Source: an uncultured Eubacteriales bacterium (GTDB lineage Bacteria; Bacillota; Clostridia; Oscillospirales; Oscillospiraceae). From it: a stretch of DNA of 64,000 bases. Below, piece after piece: positions 18,091 to 26,266 of the stretch; position 1 is the first letter of the stretch; every line of letters begins with the position of its first letter. The notes beneath the pieces are model-generated. The model had not been told where the DNA came from. It was given only the letters and a program-made list of their open reading frames with translations, and made no database searches. The stretch lies in contig UQZA01000011.1 in the NCBI GenBank assembly GCA_900545515.1, positions 1-64,000 of the forward strand, in the 5' to 3' direction. The translations under genes were made by a program, and so were the position numbers.

Positions 18091-18119
18091 TTGACTATGG
18101 TCGTTAAATAGACTATAAT
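18091..18119 (+). promoter_or_regulatory. sigma-A promoter of SLH-amidase gene
   Basis: TTGACT (18091-18096), 17 bases, TATAAT (18114-18119), 61 bases upstream of the ATG. It lies between the divergent HTH gene and its probable target. Confidence 0.85.
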
Positions 18120-18180
18120 ATTGCGTGACAAAAGCCCACCGGGCTTTGTACAAAAAAGTTGTGTGGAAGGATGGGAGACC

Positions 18181-20637
18181 ATGAGAAAAAAGAATGGCAA
18201 TTTTGGAATGCAACCTTGCTGGCTGCCGAAGCACATCCTAAGTGTGCTGCTTTGCTGTGCTGTATTGCTGGGGATGTTGCCAGTGATTGCGCTTCCAACC
18301 AATGCGGCATCGGCTTATCATGCCGCAAGCGCCCTTGCATATGCACAGGAGCACTGGAACGATGGAGTTGGACTTTGTGCAGAGTTTGTATCTCGCTGTA
18401 TCAATGCTGGTGGGTGCAGCGCCTTCAGCGTGAGTGCTAGTATGCTACTGGGGCAACTACGAAATTCTGGTATGGGAACGGAATATCAGCTTGCGTTGAA
18501 CTCTGATATGTCCATAACTGCGGCAAATTATGCAGGGAAGCTTGCTGCTGGAGATCCGGTGTTTTATTACTGCCCGGGTTGCACAGATGGCAGGCCGTAT
18601 GTTCACACGGTGCTCTGCAATGGGATGGATGGCAACGGATATATGAAAGCATATTCTCACAACAATGCAAACAACGGGCAGCAGAAGTACCACTATAGTA
18701 GAAATTGTCCATATTGTGGAACAAAAATTGCCTACGCCATTGCGTACCACTTTGAAGGTGGTTCTACTGACCCTTCTACACTTGCATTCCAGGGAATCAA
18801 CTGGCCCACTGCAGTTGCGTGCGGAGATCCTTATAGCATTTATGGGACGGTGTCTTCAAATTATCCCATCCATTATGTTGGCGTCTACATCTACGACTTG
18901 GATGGGAATGAGGTACAGTCCAAAGTGGTTAAGCCAAATGCTGGCTCGTACGATATTCACCAGATTGATAACGACATTAAGTTTGGATCGCTTCCGTCCG
19001 GAACGTACATATTTCAGGTGGAGGCCACAGATGATTCGGACCGTTTTATATGGTCAAACTGTGAGTTTGTGATATACAACGACCTGGGAGACGACCTTTA
19101 CGGTGTGCTGATTAACACAGCTTGTTGGAAACCGATCGCTCCAAATTCTGACGGAAATGTGGAATTACAGACAGAGACCGGCAGCCAAAATCAATATTGG
19201 CGCCTTTCCCGAAACGACGACGGGAGCTATACCATTATTTCTGCTGCGAATGGGAAGGTTTTGGACGCAGATGCATCAGGAGGTTCTGACGGAACGAATG
19301 TTCAAGTATGGGAAAAAAACGGCGGAGCCAACCAGAAATGGTGGTTTTTTTCCACTCCAAGCGGGTACGTGATCCGACCTGCTTACTCCAACCGTGTACT
19401 GGACTTAACGAGCAATTGCAGTGAGGATGGGACAAATATTCAACTGTGGGCACAGAATCATACTGACGCACAAAAGTGGTCGTTTTACACGAATTTGGCA
19501 AGCTTTACGGTGACATATGATGCAAACGGGGGGACAGGTGAACCCAGCGCCCAGGTGAAAAAGCAGGGAACGGACTTAACGCTGCGCTCTGATGTCCCTA
19601 CAAGAAACGGGTATGTATTTATATCATGGAACACCAAAGCAGATGGTACAGGGACCTCATACGCACCGGGAGGAACTTACATCCGGAATGCGGATGTTAC
19701 GCTATATGCACAGTGGCAGGAACCATGTGCGAACGGTCATGCATTTGGAAACTGGTTGCAGACCAAGTCCCCGACTTGCACAGAACAGGGGGAAGAAACC
19801 AGAACCTGCACCGATTGCGGGAAAGAAGAGACCCGGGCAATCGAGGCGCTGGGTCATGACTACAAAAGCATCGTAACGGCTCCCAGCTGCACAGATCAGG
19901 GATATACAACGCATACCTGTACGCGCTGTGGAAATAGCTACATCGATGCTTATGTGGAAGCTCTGGGACATGACTGGAAACTTACGGAGACTCGGGAGCC
20001 TACAGAAACAGAAGGTGGCTACCGGCTCTACACTTGTGAACGGTGTAACCAGACCAGACGAGAGACGATTCCTGCCCTCGGCCCTCAGCCCACAGACCCG
20101 GAGCCTCAGAAGAATCCATTTGTGGATGTGGAAGAGGGGCGGTTCTATTATGAACCGGTGCTTTGGGCTGTGGAGAAAGGAATCACATCTGGGGTAGATG
20201 CTACACATTTCATGCCGGATGCCAACTGCACACGGGGACAGGTTGTGACTTTCCTCTGGCGGTCTCAGGGCTGCCCGGAGCCCACTGGTACAGAAACCCC
20301 CTTTGTAGATGTGTCCTCCAATCGGTTCTATTACAAGGCGGTTCTCTGGGCTTTTGAAAACGGGATTACGGCGGGAATGGACGCCACCCATTTTGCGCCT
20401 GAGCGTGACGTAACAAGAGGTCAGTTTGTTACCTTTTTGTGGCGCTCTGTAGGGAAACCTGCTGCGTCTGGGTTTAACCCATTTGTAGACGTGTCTTCTA
20501 ACCATTTCTACTATACTGCTGTTTTATGGGCCGCCCAGAGAGGCATTACCACTGGGATGGATACCACCCATTTTGCCCCTGAAACCAACTGCTCGCGCGG
20601 ACATGTTGTGACATTTCTGTATCGGAACGAGATATAA
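18181..20637 (+). CDS. secreted modular amidase with ricin-like, InlB-like and SLH repeats
   Basis: The protein has 818 residues and is exported (signal peptide about 14-45 ending PTNAASA). Order of parts: a putative Cys/His amidase domain (about 48-190, WNDGVGLCAEFVSRCINAGG with the likely catalytic Cys, then HTVLCNG with His); a beta-sandwich stretch; a ricin-type lectin trefoil (about 305-440) with QxW-type repeats NQYWRL, NQKWWF and AQKWSF; one InlB/Listeria-Bacteroides repeat (VTYDANGGTG to TLYAQW); three Cys-rich CxxC repeats ending in EALGHD or PALGP; and three SLH domains (for example FVDVEEGRFYYEPVLWAVEK). Peptidoglycan or peptide amidase activity at the cell surface is inferred. The ATG at 18181 follows GGAAGG/GGGAG sites. 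The gene is noticeably richer in A+T than its neighbours, which suggests transfer. Confidence 0.85.
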   Translation: MRKKNGNFGMQPCWLPKHILSVLLCCAVLLGMLPVIALPTNAASAYHAASALAYAQEHWNDGVGLCAEFVSRCINAGGCSAFSVSASMLLGQLRNSGMGTEYQLALNSDMSITAANYAGKLAAGDPVFYYCPGCTDGRPYVHTVLCNGMDGNGYMKAYSHNNANNGQQKYHYSRNCPYCGTKIAYAIAYHFEGGSTDPSTLAFQGINWPTAVACGDPYSIYGTVSSNYPIHYVGVYIYDLDGNEVQSKVVKPNAGSYDIHQIDNDIKFGSLPSGTYIFQVEATDDSDRFIWSNCEFVIYNDLGDDLYGVLINTACWKPIAPNSDGNVELQTETGSQNQYWRLSRNDDGSYTIISAANGKVLDADASGGSDGTNVQVWEKNGGANQKWWFFSTPSGYVIRPAYSNRVLDLTSNCSEDGTNIQLWAQNHTDAQKWSFYTNLASFTVTYDANGGTGEPSAQVKKQGTDLTLRSDVPTRNGYVFISWNTKADGTGTSYAPGGTYIRNADVTLYAQWQEPCANGHAFGNWLQTKSPTCTEQGEETRTCTDCGKEETRAIEALGHDYKSIVTAPSCTDQGYTTHTCTRCGNSYIDAYVEALGHDWKLTETREPTETEGGYRLYTCERCNQTRRETIPALGPQPTDPEPQKNPFVDVEEGRFYYEPVLWAVEKGITSGVDATHFMPDANCTRGQVVTFLWRSQGCPEPTGTETPFVDVSSNRFYYKAVLWAFENGITAGMDATHFAPERDVTRGQFVTFLWRSVGKPAASGFNPFVDVSSNHFYYTAVLWAAQRGITTGMDTTHFAPETNCSRGHVVTFLYRNEI

Positions 20638-20714
20638 GTCAAGGTTTATATTGAGATGAGTGAGAAGATGCTGTCAGATGTGTTGCTATATTCTGCCAGT
20701 TACGTGAAATAAGC

Positions 20715-20743
20715 TTGTCAACGGCGGAAATGTGTGCTATGAT
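20715..20743 (+). promoter_or_regulatory. putative promoter upstream of second SLH gene
   Basis: TTGTCA (20715-20720), 17 bases, TATGAT (20738-20743). A terminator-like hairpin lies just downstream, before the start codon. Confidence 0.6.
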
Positions 20744-20760
20744 AAGAATGGTTTTCGAAA

Positions 20761-20804
20761 CCCGAAAAAGCAGGGGAGGCGGATGCTGCCCCTGTTTTTT
20801 CGGG
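20761..20804 (+). terminator. terminator/attenuator hairpin in SLH gene leader
   Basis: A 16-bp stem, CCCGAAAAAGCAGGGG against CCCCTGTTTTTTCGGG with one G-U pair, can also form as a shorter CAGGGG/CCCCTG stem followed by six T residues, an intrinsic terminator. It ends 26 bases before the ATG of the SLH gene, leaving no room for another promoter, so it either ends the upstream transcript with readthrough or acts as an attenuator. Confidence 0.75.
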
Positions 20805-20830
20805 TGAAGATCAGGAAAGGAGCCATACAA

Positions 20831-22309
20831 ATGTTGAAAAAAATCATTTCTGCCATGCTGGCGTTGACGCTGGCGCTGTCCCTGGCTGGTGTGGTCTGTG
20901 CTTCCGGCGGGCCGGAGCAAGGGATTGAGCGGGTTCAGATCCTGGAGGAGGCTGTTCCGGCGGGGGCCGTGCCCATGGCGCAGGCGTCTGGTAACTATTT
21001 CATTCCCTACGATTGGACCTATGGCCAGAGCGTGGTAGTGGGTCAGTCCATGTTTCTGCGGGTAGCGGTCAACGATGTGGGCCTCACCGGCGGCTACCAG
21101 GTGGTGCTCATCTACCAGGGGACATATGAATCCATTGACTGGGAGGGTGAGCCGGTGAGCAGCGGCATGTTCGCTTGCAAGGGTACATCGGCTGTGACGG
21201 ACTTCGAGTGGGAGACCACAGGCTTGAAGCCCGGGGATTACACCGTGCTGTTCATTCTGATGAATCAGAATGAAGAAGTGGTATCCGGGACCTATGCCGA
21301 CCTGTATCTCAGCGACCGGGAGATTCCCTTGGAGGGAATTGACCTTTACGTCCATGAATTGGAGACCGAGGGCAGCCCGGAGCGAATCGCCACAGGCTTG
21401 GGCGCCCAGTTCTCCGTTGGCGTGCGGTACCGGCCCTACCACACCACGGCGGACCGGAGCTACACCGTGACCAGCCTGAACGATAGCTTCCAGGGGGACT
21501 TTTCCCAGGGCTTTGCCCCGGGAACCTGGGGGTTCCAGTCTCCCGGCGCTTCGGCGGACACGATCCTCACAGCCGCCTGCGGCAACCAGACAGACACTCT
21601 CACGGTCTATGCCCGAACCTTTGAAACGGGCGTGGTCCTTGTGACGGATCATAAAGTAGACCCCGACCGGCTGGAGGTCCTGCAGGCGCCCACGGCGACC
21701 AAGGACGGCTGGGGCAGGGGCAAGTGCCTATACTGCGGCGAGACGGTAGAGACCACCATTTCCCGGATTTTCACGGACACCAGCAGCCAGACCTATTATT
21801 CCGACGCCGTGGACGATTGCTACGCCCGTGGCGTCATCAAGGGAATCACAGAGCATCAATTTGGCCCCAATCAAAACCTGACCCGGGGCATGCTGGTGAC
21901 CATGCTGTACCGTTACGCCGGTAGCCCGGAGATGACGGGTGAAACCAGCTTCTCGGACGTCCGGGAGGGACGCTATTTCTACCAGGCGGTGATCTGGGCG
22001 GAGAAGAATCAGATTGCAAACGGTTACCCGGACGGCACCTTCCAGCCGAACCAGAATATCACCCGGGAGCAGATGGTCACCATGCTGTTCCGCTACGTCC
22101 AGAGCCAGGATGGGGATAACGGACTCCGGGATGATCTGGCGGCCTTTGAGGACCGGGACAAGGTCAGCAATTTTGCCAAGGCGCCCATGGAGTGGGCGGT
22201 GGCCAACCGGGTGGTCAACGGAATGACCGCCACCACCTTGGCCCCGAAGGGCCAGGCCACCCGGGCCCAGACGGCGACGGTTTTGTACCGGACCCTTGCA
22301 AACCTGTGA
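20831..22309 (+). CDS. secreted protein with three SLH domains
   Basis: The protein has 492 residues with a signal peptide (MLKKIISAMLALTLALSLAG, cut near VCA-SG). The N-terminal 300 residues look like beta-sandwich domains with no family I recognise (for example VGQSMFLRVAVNDVGLTGGY). A CxxC pair (CLYCGE) comes before the SLH part. Three SLH domains (about 312-490) end the chain: YYSDAVDDCYARGVIKG, YFYQAVIWAEKNQIANGYPDG, and AKAPMEWAVANRVVNG. SLH domains bind pyruvylated secondary wall polymers, and the CsaB-type enzyme needed for that is at 30.9 kb. The ATG at 20831 follows AAAGGAG; the longer open frame from 20732 crosses the terminator hairpin. Confidence 0.85.
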   Translation: MLKKIISAMLALTLALSLAGVVCASGGPEQGIERVQILEEAVPAGAVPMAQASGNYFIPYDWTYGQSVVVGQSMFLRVAVNDVGLTGGYQVVLIYQGTYESIDWEGEPVSSGMFACKGTSAVTDFEWETTGLKPGDYTVLFILMNQNEEVVSGTYADLYLSDREIPLEGIDLYVHELETEGSPERIATGLGAQFSVGVRYRPYHTTADRSYTVTSLNDSFQGDFSQGFAPGTWGFQSPGASADTILTAACGNQTDTLTVYARTFETGVVLVTDHKVDPDRLEVLQAPTATKDGWGRGKCLYCGETVETTISRIFTDTSSQTYYSDAVDDCYARGVIKGITEHQFGPNQNLTRGMLVTMLYRYAGSPEMTGETSFSDVREGRYFYQAVIWAEKNQIANGYPDGTFQPNQNITREQMVTMLFRYVQSQDGDNGLRDDLAAFEDRDKVSNFAKAPMEWAVANRVVNGMTATTLAPKGQATRAQTATVLYRTLANL

Positions 22310-22347
22310 GTTCCTCAAATGGCAGAAGCAAAAACTGTAAATTTTCC

Positions 22348-22376
22348 TTGACATTTTGAGATTTTTTGAGTATAAT
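22348..22376 (+). promoter_or_regulatory. consensus sigma-A promoter of rpsU
   Basis: TTGACA (22348-22353), 17 bases, TATAAT (22371-22376): a full consensus match, as expected for a highly expressed ribosomal protein gene. Confidence 0.92.
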
Positions 22377-22446
22377 GCTAAAAGCCATGGAAATGGCCCT
22401 GAAAGCATCCTGGATTGAGCCGGATGTGTTGGAGGGAGGGAAATCA

Positions 22447-22629
22447 ATGTCTGAAATTCGCGTAAAAGAGAACGAATCTCTGGAGAGTGCTCTGAGAAGA
22501 TTTAAGCGTAGCTGCGCCAAAGAGGGCGTCATTGCTGAAGTCAAGAAGAGAGAGCATTACGTGAGCCCCAGCCTGAAGCGGAAGCAGAAGTCTGAGGCAG
22601 CTCGGAAGAACAAGAGAAAGTTCTATTAA
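22447..22629 (+). CDS. rpsU: 30S ribosomal protein S21
   Basis: Ribosomal protein bS21 of the small subunit. The product is 60 residues: SEIRVKENESLESALRRFKR, then VIAEVKKREHYVSPSLKRK and a basic tail, the complete family pattern. GGAGGG precedes the ATG at 22447. It has its own promoter and terminator and is therefore monocistronic. Confidence 0.97.
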   Translation: MSEIRVKENESLESALRRFKRSCAKEGVIAEVKKREHYVSPSLKRKQKSEAARKNKRKFY

Positions 22630-22660
22630 TCCCTTCCTGCTGGAATTGTGCAAGAAAAAA

Positions 22661-22698
22661 GCGGTATGTAGGTGTTTGCCTGCGTGCCGCTTTTTTTT
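22661..22698 (+). terminator. rpsU terminator
   Basis: A 12-bp stem (GCGGTATGTAGG / CCTGCGTGCCGC, three G-U pairs) with a six-base loop and eight T residues. Confidence 0.9.
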
Positions 22699-22861
22699 CG
22701 TATACCACTGATACCTGGGTAATATTTTATTCTGTTCTATGGCTTACTCTGTGGATTTAAACACCTGACTTGAAAAAACTGAGCAAATACGTAGAATTTT
22801 TTTGAATCAGGGTGTAATATAGAGCAAGAAATCGTGTCTCGTAAAGTAAGGGGGGAAGAGC

Positions 22862-23419
22862 ATGGAGGACGTGGAAATCATCAATCTGCTATGGCAGCGT
22901 GAGGAGATGGGCTTGCTGGAGCTGGAACGAAAATATCGCGCCTACTGTAACGCCATTGCAATGAACATTCTGCAAAGTGCAGAGGATGCAGAAGAGTGCG
23001 TCTCTGACACATGGATGAAAATATGGAATTCCATACCGCCAAACCGCCCGGAATCATTGAAGTTATATGCAGCGCGAATTATGAGAAATCTTGCATTCAA
23101 CCGTTATCGTGACGCACGGGCGGAAAGACGGGGCGGCGGGCAACCTTGCGCGCCGCTGAAAGAGCTGTCGGAATGTATTTCGGAACAGTCTGTGGATGAA
23201 GCGCTGAACCGGTGGGAGCTGAACCGAATTATCCAGACCTTCCTTGCGGGTTTACATACACAAAAACGAAACATCTTTATACGGCGCTACTATTATGCGG
23301 ATGACATTTCGGAGATTGCGAGCCGGTATGGACTGACGGAAAATCACACCTGTGTTGTGCTGTGCAGAGTCAGAAAGCAGTTGAAAAAGGTGCTGGAAGA
23401 GGAGGGCTACGGTGCATGA
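22862..23419 (+). CDS. ECF-type sigma-70 family factor
   Basis: The protein has 185 residues. Region 2 covers about 20-90: LERKYRAYCNAIAMNILQSA, then the core-binding ECVSDTWMKIWNSIPPNRP and MRNLAFNRYRD. Region 4 covers about 125-180: TQKRNIFIRRYYYADDISEI followed by the helix-turn-helix GLTENHTCVVLCRVRKQLKK. This is the usual make-up of an ECF sigma factor of the clostridial type. A GGGGGGAAG site lies before the ATG. The stop overlaps by four bases (ATGA) with a short partner that looks like a cut-down anti-sigma factor. Confidence 0.88.
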   Translation: MEDVEIINLLWQREEMGLLELERKYRAYCNAIAMNILQSAEDAEECVSDTWMKIWNSIPPNRPESLKLYAARIMRNLAFNRYRDARAERRGGGQPCAPLKELSECISEQSVDEALNRWELNRIIQTFLAGLHTQKRNIFIRRYYYADDISEIASRYGLTENHTCVVLCRVRKQLKKVLEEEGYGA

Positions 23420-23643
23420 GACGGAACGAACTTCTGTTTGATGCAATTGGAAGCATTGAGGATTCTCTGCTTGCAAGAACGGAAGAAAAGGAACGTAAAA
23501 CAACACGGCCGCTTTGCGCCAGTGTGGTCAGTTTGTGCCTGCTATTTATGATGGGAGTGCTTTTTGCACATCGATGGTCACATCGTGTTGTGGCAAGCCA
23601 TGAGGAGCCGTTTGAACAGGACGGCTCCGGAAAAGGGAGGTGA
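23416..23643 (+). CDS. short anti-sigma-like membrane protein (probably truncated)
   Basis: The product is 75 residues. It begins MRRNELLFDAIGSIEDSLLA, the opening typical of anti-sigma-type partners of clostridial ECF factors. One membrane segment follows (LCASVVSLCLLFMMGVLFAH, about 33-52), and the chain stops only 20 residues later. Family members normally carry a large outer domain after the membrane segment, so this copy looks truncated. The gene is coupled to the sigma gene by an ATGA overlap. It could still bind the sigma factor with its cytoplasmic end, but signal sensing is probably lost. Confidence 0.6.
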   Translation: MRRNELLFDAIGSIEDSLLARTEEKERKTTRPLCASVVSLCLLFMMGVLFAHRWSHRVVASHEEPFEQDGSGKGR

Positions 23644-23825
23644 GCGACCGAAAAAATGCGGATCATATGATGATAGGGAGGTGAATCCGGACTGCATAAA
23701 AAATTTAGGTCTTTCCCCAATTGCCTTTGCCAGTGTGGACCAGGAAGTGAAAAACAGCGGCAAGGTAGTAAGATTCCCATTCTATGAAAACACTATGAAA
23801 ACACTTTGACAATAAGGAGAATTAT
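23644..23825 (+). other. gap after truncated anti-sigma gene; no confident gene
   Basis: An open frame across this stretch (to 23809, ending FYENTMKTL) has no well-spaced ribosome site and overlaps the anti-sigma gene in another frame. It may be decayed coding sequence from the missing anti-sigma outer domain or an unrelated remnant. AAGGAG at the end serves the next gene. Confidence 0.4.
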
Positions 23826-24551
23826 ATGAAAAAAGCGTGTGCAGTGGTGCTATCAATTTTGTTGATGCTGTGTTTGACCAACGTAGCTTTTGCAAGTGGG
23901 CTTGAGACATCCTGTGTGGATATGGCGCTGGCTGAAGCGGCCCAAATTGCGTACCTGGACCTGGAGGATGCTTCAGCTGAAATGAGGGAAGAAATTCTGG
24001 CTGCGCGGGAGAAAATCATTTTCAGCACAGACTGGGTTGCAGATGGGTATACAGCGCACGTGGAGGATCAGGACGGAAATATCATCCGGACCCTGCCTGC
24101 ATTTTCGGAGGTATTCCCAGATTGGGATTTGCCGGTTTCTGAAACAACGTATCAGGCAGATATTGAAATGGATTTCAATGCTCTCCAGGATATGGACGCC
24201 ATAGCTGCAAGCTCAGGTTGGGAGTCCGTAGGCTTCCATGCCTATTACCTGGAGGCGCCCGGCAGTACGAACACGGAGCCCTTCACGGAAATGTTTGTTG
24301 ACCCAGAGAGAATTGGGAACGAGCTTAAAACCTATGCAACCTCGCTTTCATACAGCACAAGCTGTAATATTGGCTATACCGATATGGCGGATGGCACTTC
24401 CATTGCCCATGCCACTCGGCTGGCGTGTGGGGAAGCCTGCACGGTGTCCGGCGTGAGAATGAAGATCATTGGCATCCGTGCAAGTACATACAGTAAGCCC
24501 GGGTGGGCAGGGCTCCAGATAGATAGCCGCGGGAAAATAATACATGTGTGA
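23826..24551 (+). CDS. secreted protein of unknown family (paralogue A)
   Basis: I do not recognise the family. The product has 241 residues with a signal peptide (VVLSILLMLCLTNVAFA). It clearly resembles the protein at 60282-60950. Shared blocks are YLDLEDASAEMREEILAARE (there YMDLDVAPAELRGTILEARE), a REKIIF/REQIIF site followed by WVA, LPAFSEVFPDWDLPV (LPQFYDLFPEDWDVPC), and a C-terminal CNIGYTDMADGTS...IGIRASTYS. The C-terminal part with paired Cys residues (CGEACTVSG) looks like an extracellular beta-domain. It sits downstream of an ECF sigma/anti-sigma pair, which may control it. The ATG follows AAGGAG. Confidence 0.75.
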   Translation: MKKACAVVLSILLMLCLTNVAFASGLETSCVDMALAEAAQIAYLDLEDASAEMREEILAAREKIIFSTDWVADGYTAHVEDQDGNIIRTLPAFSEVFPDWDLPVSETTYQADIEMDFNALQDMDAIAASSGWESVGFHAYYLEAPGSTNTEPFTEMFVDPERIGNELKTYATSLSYSTSCNIGYTDMADGTSIAHATRLACGEACTVSGVRMKIIGIRASTYSKPGWAGLQIDSRGKIIHV

Positions 24552-24602
24552 TATCAAGGTATCGAATATCGGGATCATTTAGACTCTAAGAAATAGAAAA
24601 CA

Positions 24603-24644
24603 CATCCGGGGATTGAGCAAACGCTTAATCCCCGGATGCCTTTG
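24603..24644. terminator. convergent terminator
   Basis: A perfect 12-bp stem CATCCGGGGATT / AATCCCCGGATG followed by CCTTT. It separates the rightward secreted-protein gene from the leftward flotillin gene. Confidence 0.85.
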
Positions 24645-24654
24645 AGATGACTGG

Positions 24655-26052
24655 CTATCCAATTTCTGCCTCCCGGGCGGCTTTGCCACCAGCAAAACCG
24701 GCGATCAAGGCTTGCAGGTCGATTCCTGTGGACTCCCTCATGCCGTCGGCCACCTGATTGGCGCTGGCAATGATGTCCCGAACCAGCTTGGTGGAGTTGC
24801 CGTCGCCGTACATGACGATCTTTTCCGTCTGGGAGAGGGGAGCGGCGGCGTTTTTGACCACTTCCGGCAAGGCTGCCAGGTACATTTCCAGAATGGAGGC
24901 TTCACCCATTCGCTTTTGGGCTTCTGCCTTCTTCTCAATGGCCTCTGCCTCGGCCAAACCCTTGGCCCGGATGCCCTCTGCCTCCTGCTCCATGGAAAAG
25001 CGCAGGGCCTCCGCCTCCGCCTTCCGGGCTTCCGCCTGCTGCAGGGCTTCGTATTTCTGGGCTTCTGCTTCCCGCTGGCGGCGAATGAGCTGGGCCTCCG
25101 CTTCCTTCTCCGCCTTGTACTTCATGGCGTCGGCCTGCTTGCGGATTTCTGCGTCCAGCTTGCGCTCCCGCAGGGCGATTTCCTTTTCTGCCAGCTCCGC
25201 CTCCTTTTCCCTCCGGGCAATGTCGGCGTTGGCCTTGGTAATTTCAATGGTCTTCCGCTGACTCTCCTGCTGGATGGAGTAGGCGGCATCGGCCTCCGCC
25301 TTCTTGGTGTCGGCCATGACCCGCATCTGAGCCTGCTGGACTGACAGCGCGGCATTCTGCTCGGCAATCTTCTTTTCCGCCTCTACTTTGATGGCGTTGG
25401 ACTCCTCCTGCGCCTGGGCGGTGGCGATGGCGATGTCTCGCTGGGCAATGGCCTTGGCAATTTGCGCATTTTTGCGGATTTGCTCCACGTTGTCAATGCC
25501 CATGTTTTCAATGGTACCGGCGCTGTCCCGGAAGCTCTGGATGTTGAAGTTCACGACTTCAATGCCCAGCTTTTCCATGTCAGGCACCACGTTTTCCGTG
25601 ATCTTCTTGGCCACGCCCTGGCGGTCCTGCACCATTTCCTTCAGGCCTACGGAGCCCACGATTTCACGCATGTTTCCTTCCAGAACCTGGGTCACCAGGG
25701 AGATAAGTTCGCTCTGCTCCATGTTGAGCAGAGTTTCCGCCGCGCGAAGGAGCAAGGCTTCGTCAGAAGAGACCTTGACGTTGGCCACGCCGTCCACGCT
25801 GACGTTGATAAATTCATTGGTAGGCACGGCCTCGGAGGTCTTGACGTCCACCTGCATCACCCGCAGGGAGATCCGGTCCACCCGCTCGAAGAAGGGGATC
25901 CGCCAACCGGCCTTGCCAATGAGAATACGGCGTTTGCGGAAACCGGAAATGATGTAGGCGGTATCCGGGGGCGCTTTGAGATAACCGCAGACCAGCAGCA
26001 CGATGCCCAGAAGCAGCACAACGCCAGCTATGATGTAACCGATATAATCCAT
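24655..26052 (-). CDS. flotillin family (SPFH) protein
   Basis: The product has about 465 residues. A single N-terminal membrane segment (YIIAGVVLLLGIVLLVCGYL) is followed by an SPFH/PHB domain (about 25-200; ISLRVMQVDVKTSEAVPTNE, LLNMEQSELISLVTQVLEGN) and a long Glu/Ala/Lys-rich coiled coil (about 215-400). The C-terminus is QTEKIVMYGDGNSTKLVRDI. This is the FloT/YuaG type that scaffolds membrane microdomains. No NfeD partner gene is adjacent. I start at 26052, seven bases after AGGAGG; the ATG at 26058 is too close. A riboswitch-controlled leader lies upstream. Confidence 0.92.
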   Translation of the reverse strand: MDYIGYIIAGVVLLLGIVLLVCGYLKAPPDTAYIISGFRKRRILIGKAGWRIPFFERVDRISLRVMQVDVKTSEAVPTNEFINVSVDGVANVKVSSDEALLLRAAETLLNMEQSELISLVTQVLEGNMREIVGSVGLKEMVQDRQGVAKKITENVVPDMEKLGIEVVNFNIQSFRDSAGTIENMGIDNVEQIRKNAQIAKAIAQRDIAIATAQAQEESNAIKVEAEKKIAEQNAALSVQQAQMRVMADTKKAEADAAYSIQQESQRKTIEITKANADIARREKEAELAEKEIALRERKLDAEIRKQADAMKYKAEKEAEAQLIRRQREAEAQKYEALQQAEARKAEAEALRFSMEQEAEGIRAKGLAEAEAIEKKAEAQKRMGEASILEMYLAALPEVVKNAAAPLSQTEKIVMYGDGNSTKLVRDIIASANQVADGMRESTGIDLQALIAGFAGGKAAREAEIG

Positions 26053-26111
26053 GTTCATACCTCCTGATTTTGTTGATGTGGGATTCGGGTGCCCGCGGGG
26101 ACAAAAGGAAG

Positions 26112-26152
26112 AAAAAAGACCTTTATCACAGAGCGCGCCTGCAATAAAAGTC
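26112..26152 (-). terminator. riboswitch expression platform (terminator)
   Basis: Reading leftward, GACTTTTATTGCAG pairs with CTGTGATAAAGGTC (14 bp, G-U pairs included) and is followed by six T residues. The CTTTT that opens this stem is also the 3' strand of the aptamer's closing helix, so aptamer and terminator are mutually exclusive. Confidence 0.8.
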
Positions 26153-26258
26153 TGGTTGAAATCTTTTGGCTTTTGAAGATCCGCACCAACCGGGCCGGAA
26201 AGCCGGAAATGACGGCGATGCGACACCGCACACCCTGCGGTGCAACTACTCCCTTTTG
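26146..26258 (-). promoter_or_regulatory. yybP-ykoY-type (Mn2+) riboswitch aptamer upstream of flotillin
   Basis: Read leftward, the leader has AAAAGGGAGTAG, the L1 signature of the family, then a hairpin (CACCGCA / TGCGGTG), then GCCGTCATTTCCGG, the L3 signature (consensus UCRUCA-type). A GCCCGG-containing arm and a small ATCTT/AAGAT hairpin follow, and last comes GACTTTT, which pairs with the opening AAAAG. Known yybP-ykoY RNAs sense Mn2+ and usually control Mn exporters (MntP, TerC-type or P-type ATPases). Here the next gene is a flotillin. High Mn2+ would be expected to stabilise the aptamer, prevent the terminator and turn the gene on. Confidence 0.8.
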
Positions 26259-26266
26259 TTGAAAAC

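Noticed and set aside
23564..23809. 81-codon frame after the anti-sigma gene
   Set aside because: No properly spaced start, and it overlaps the anti-sigma gene in another frame; perhaps decayed coding sequence.
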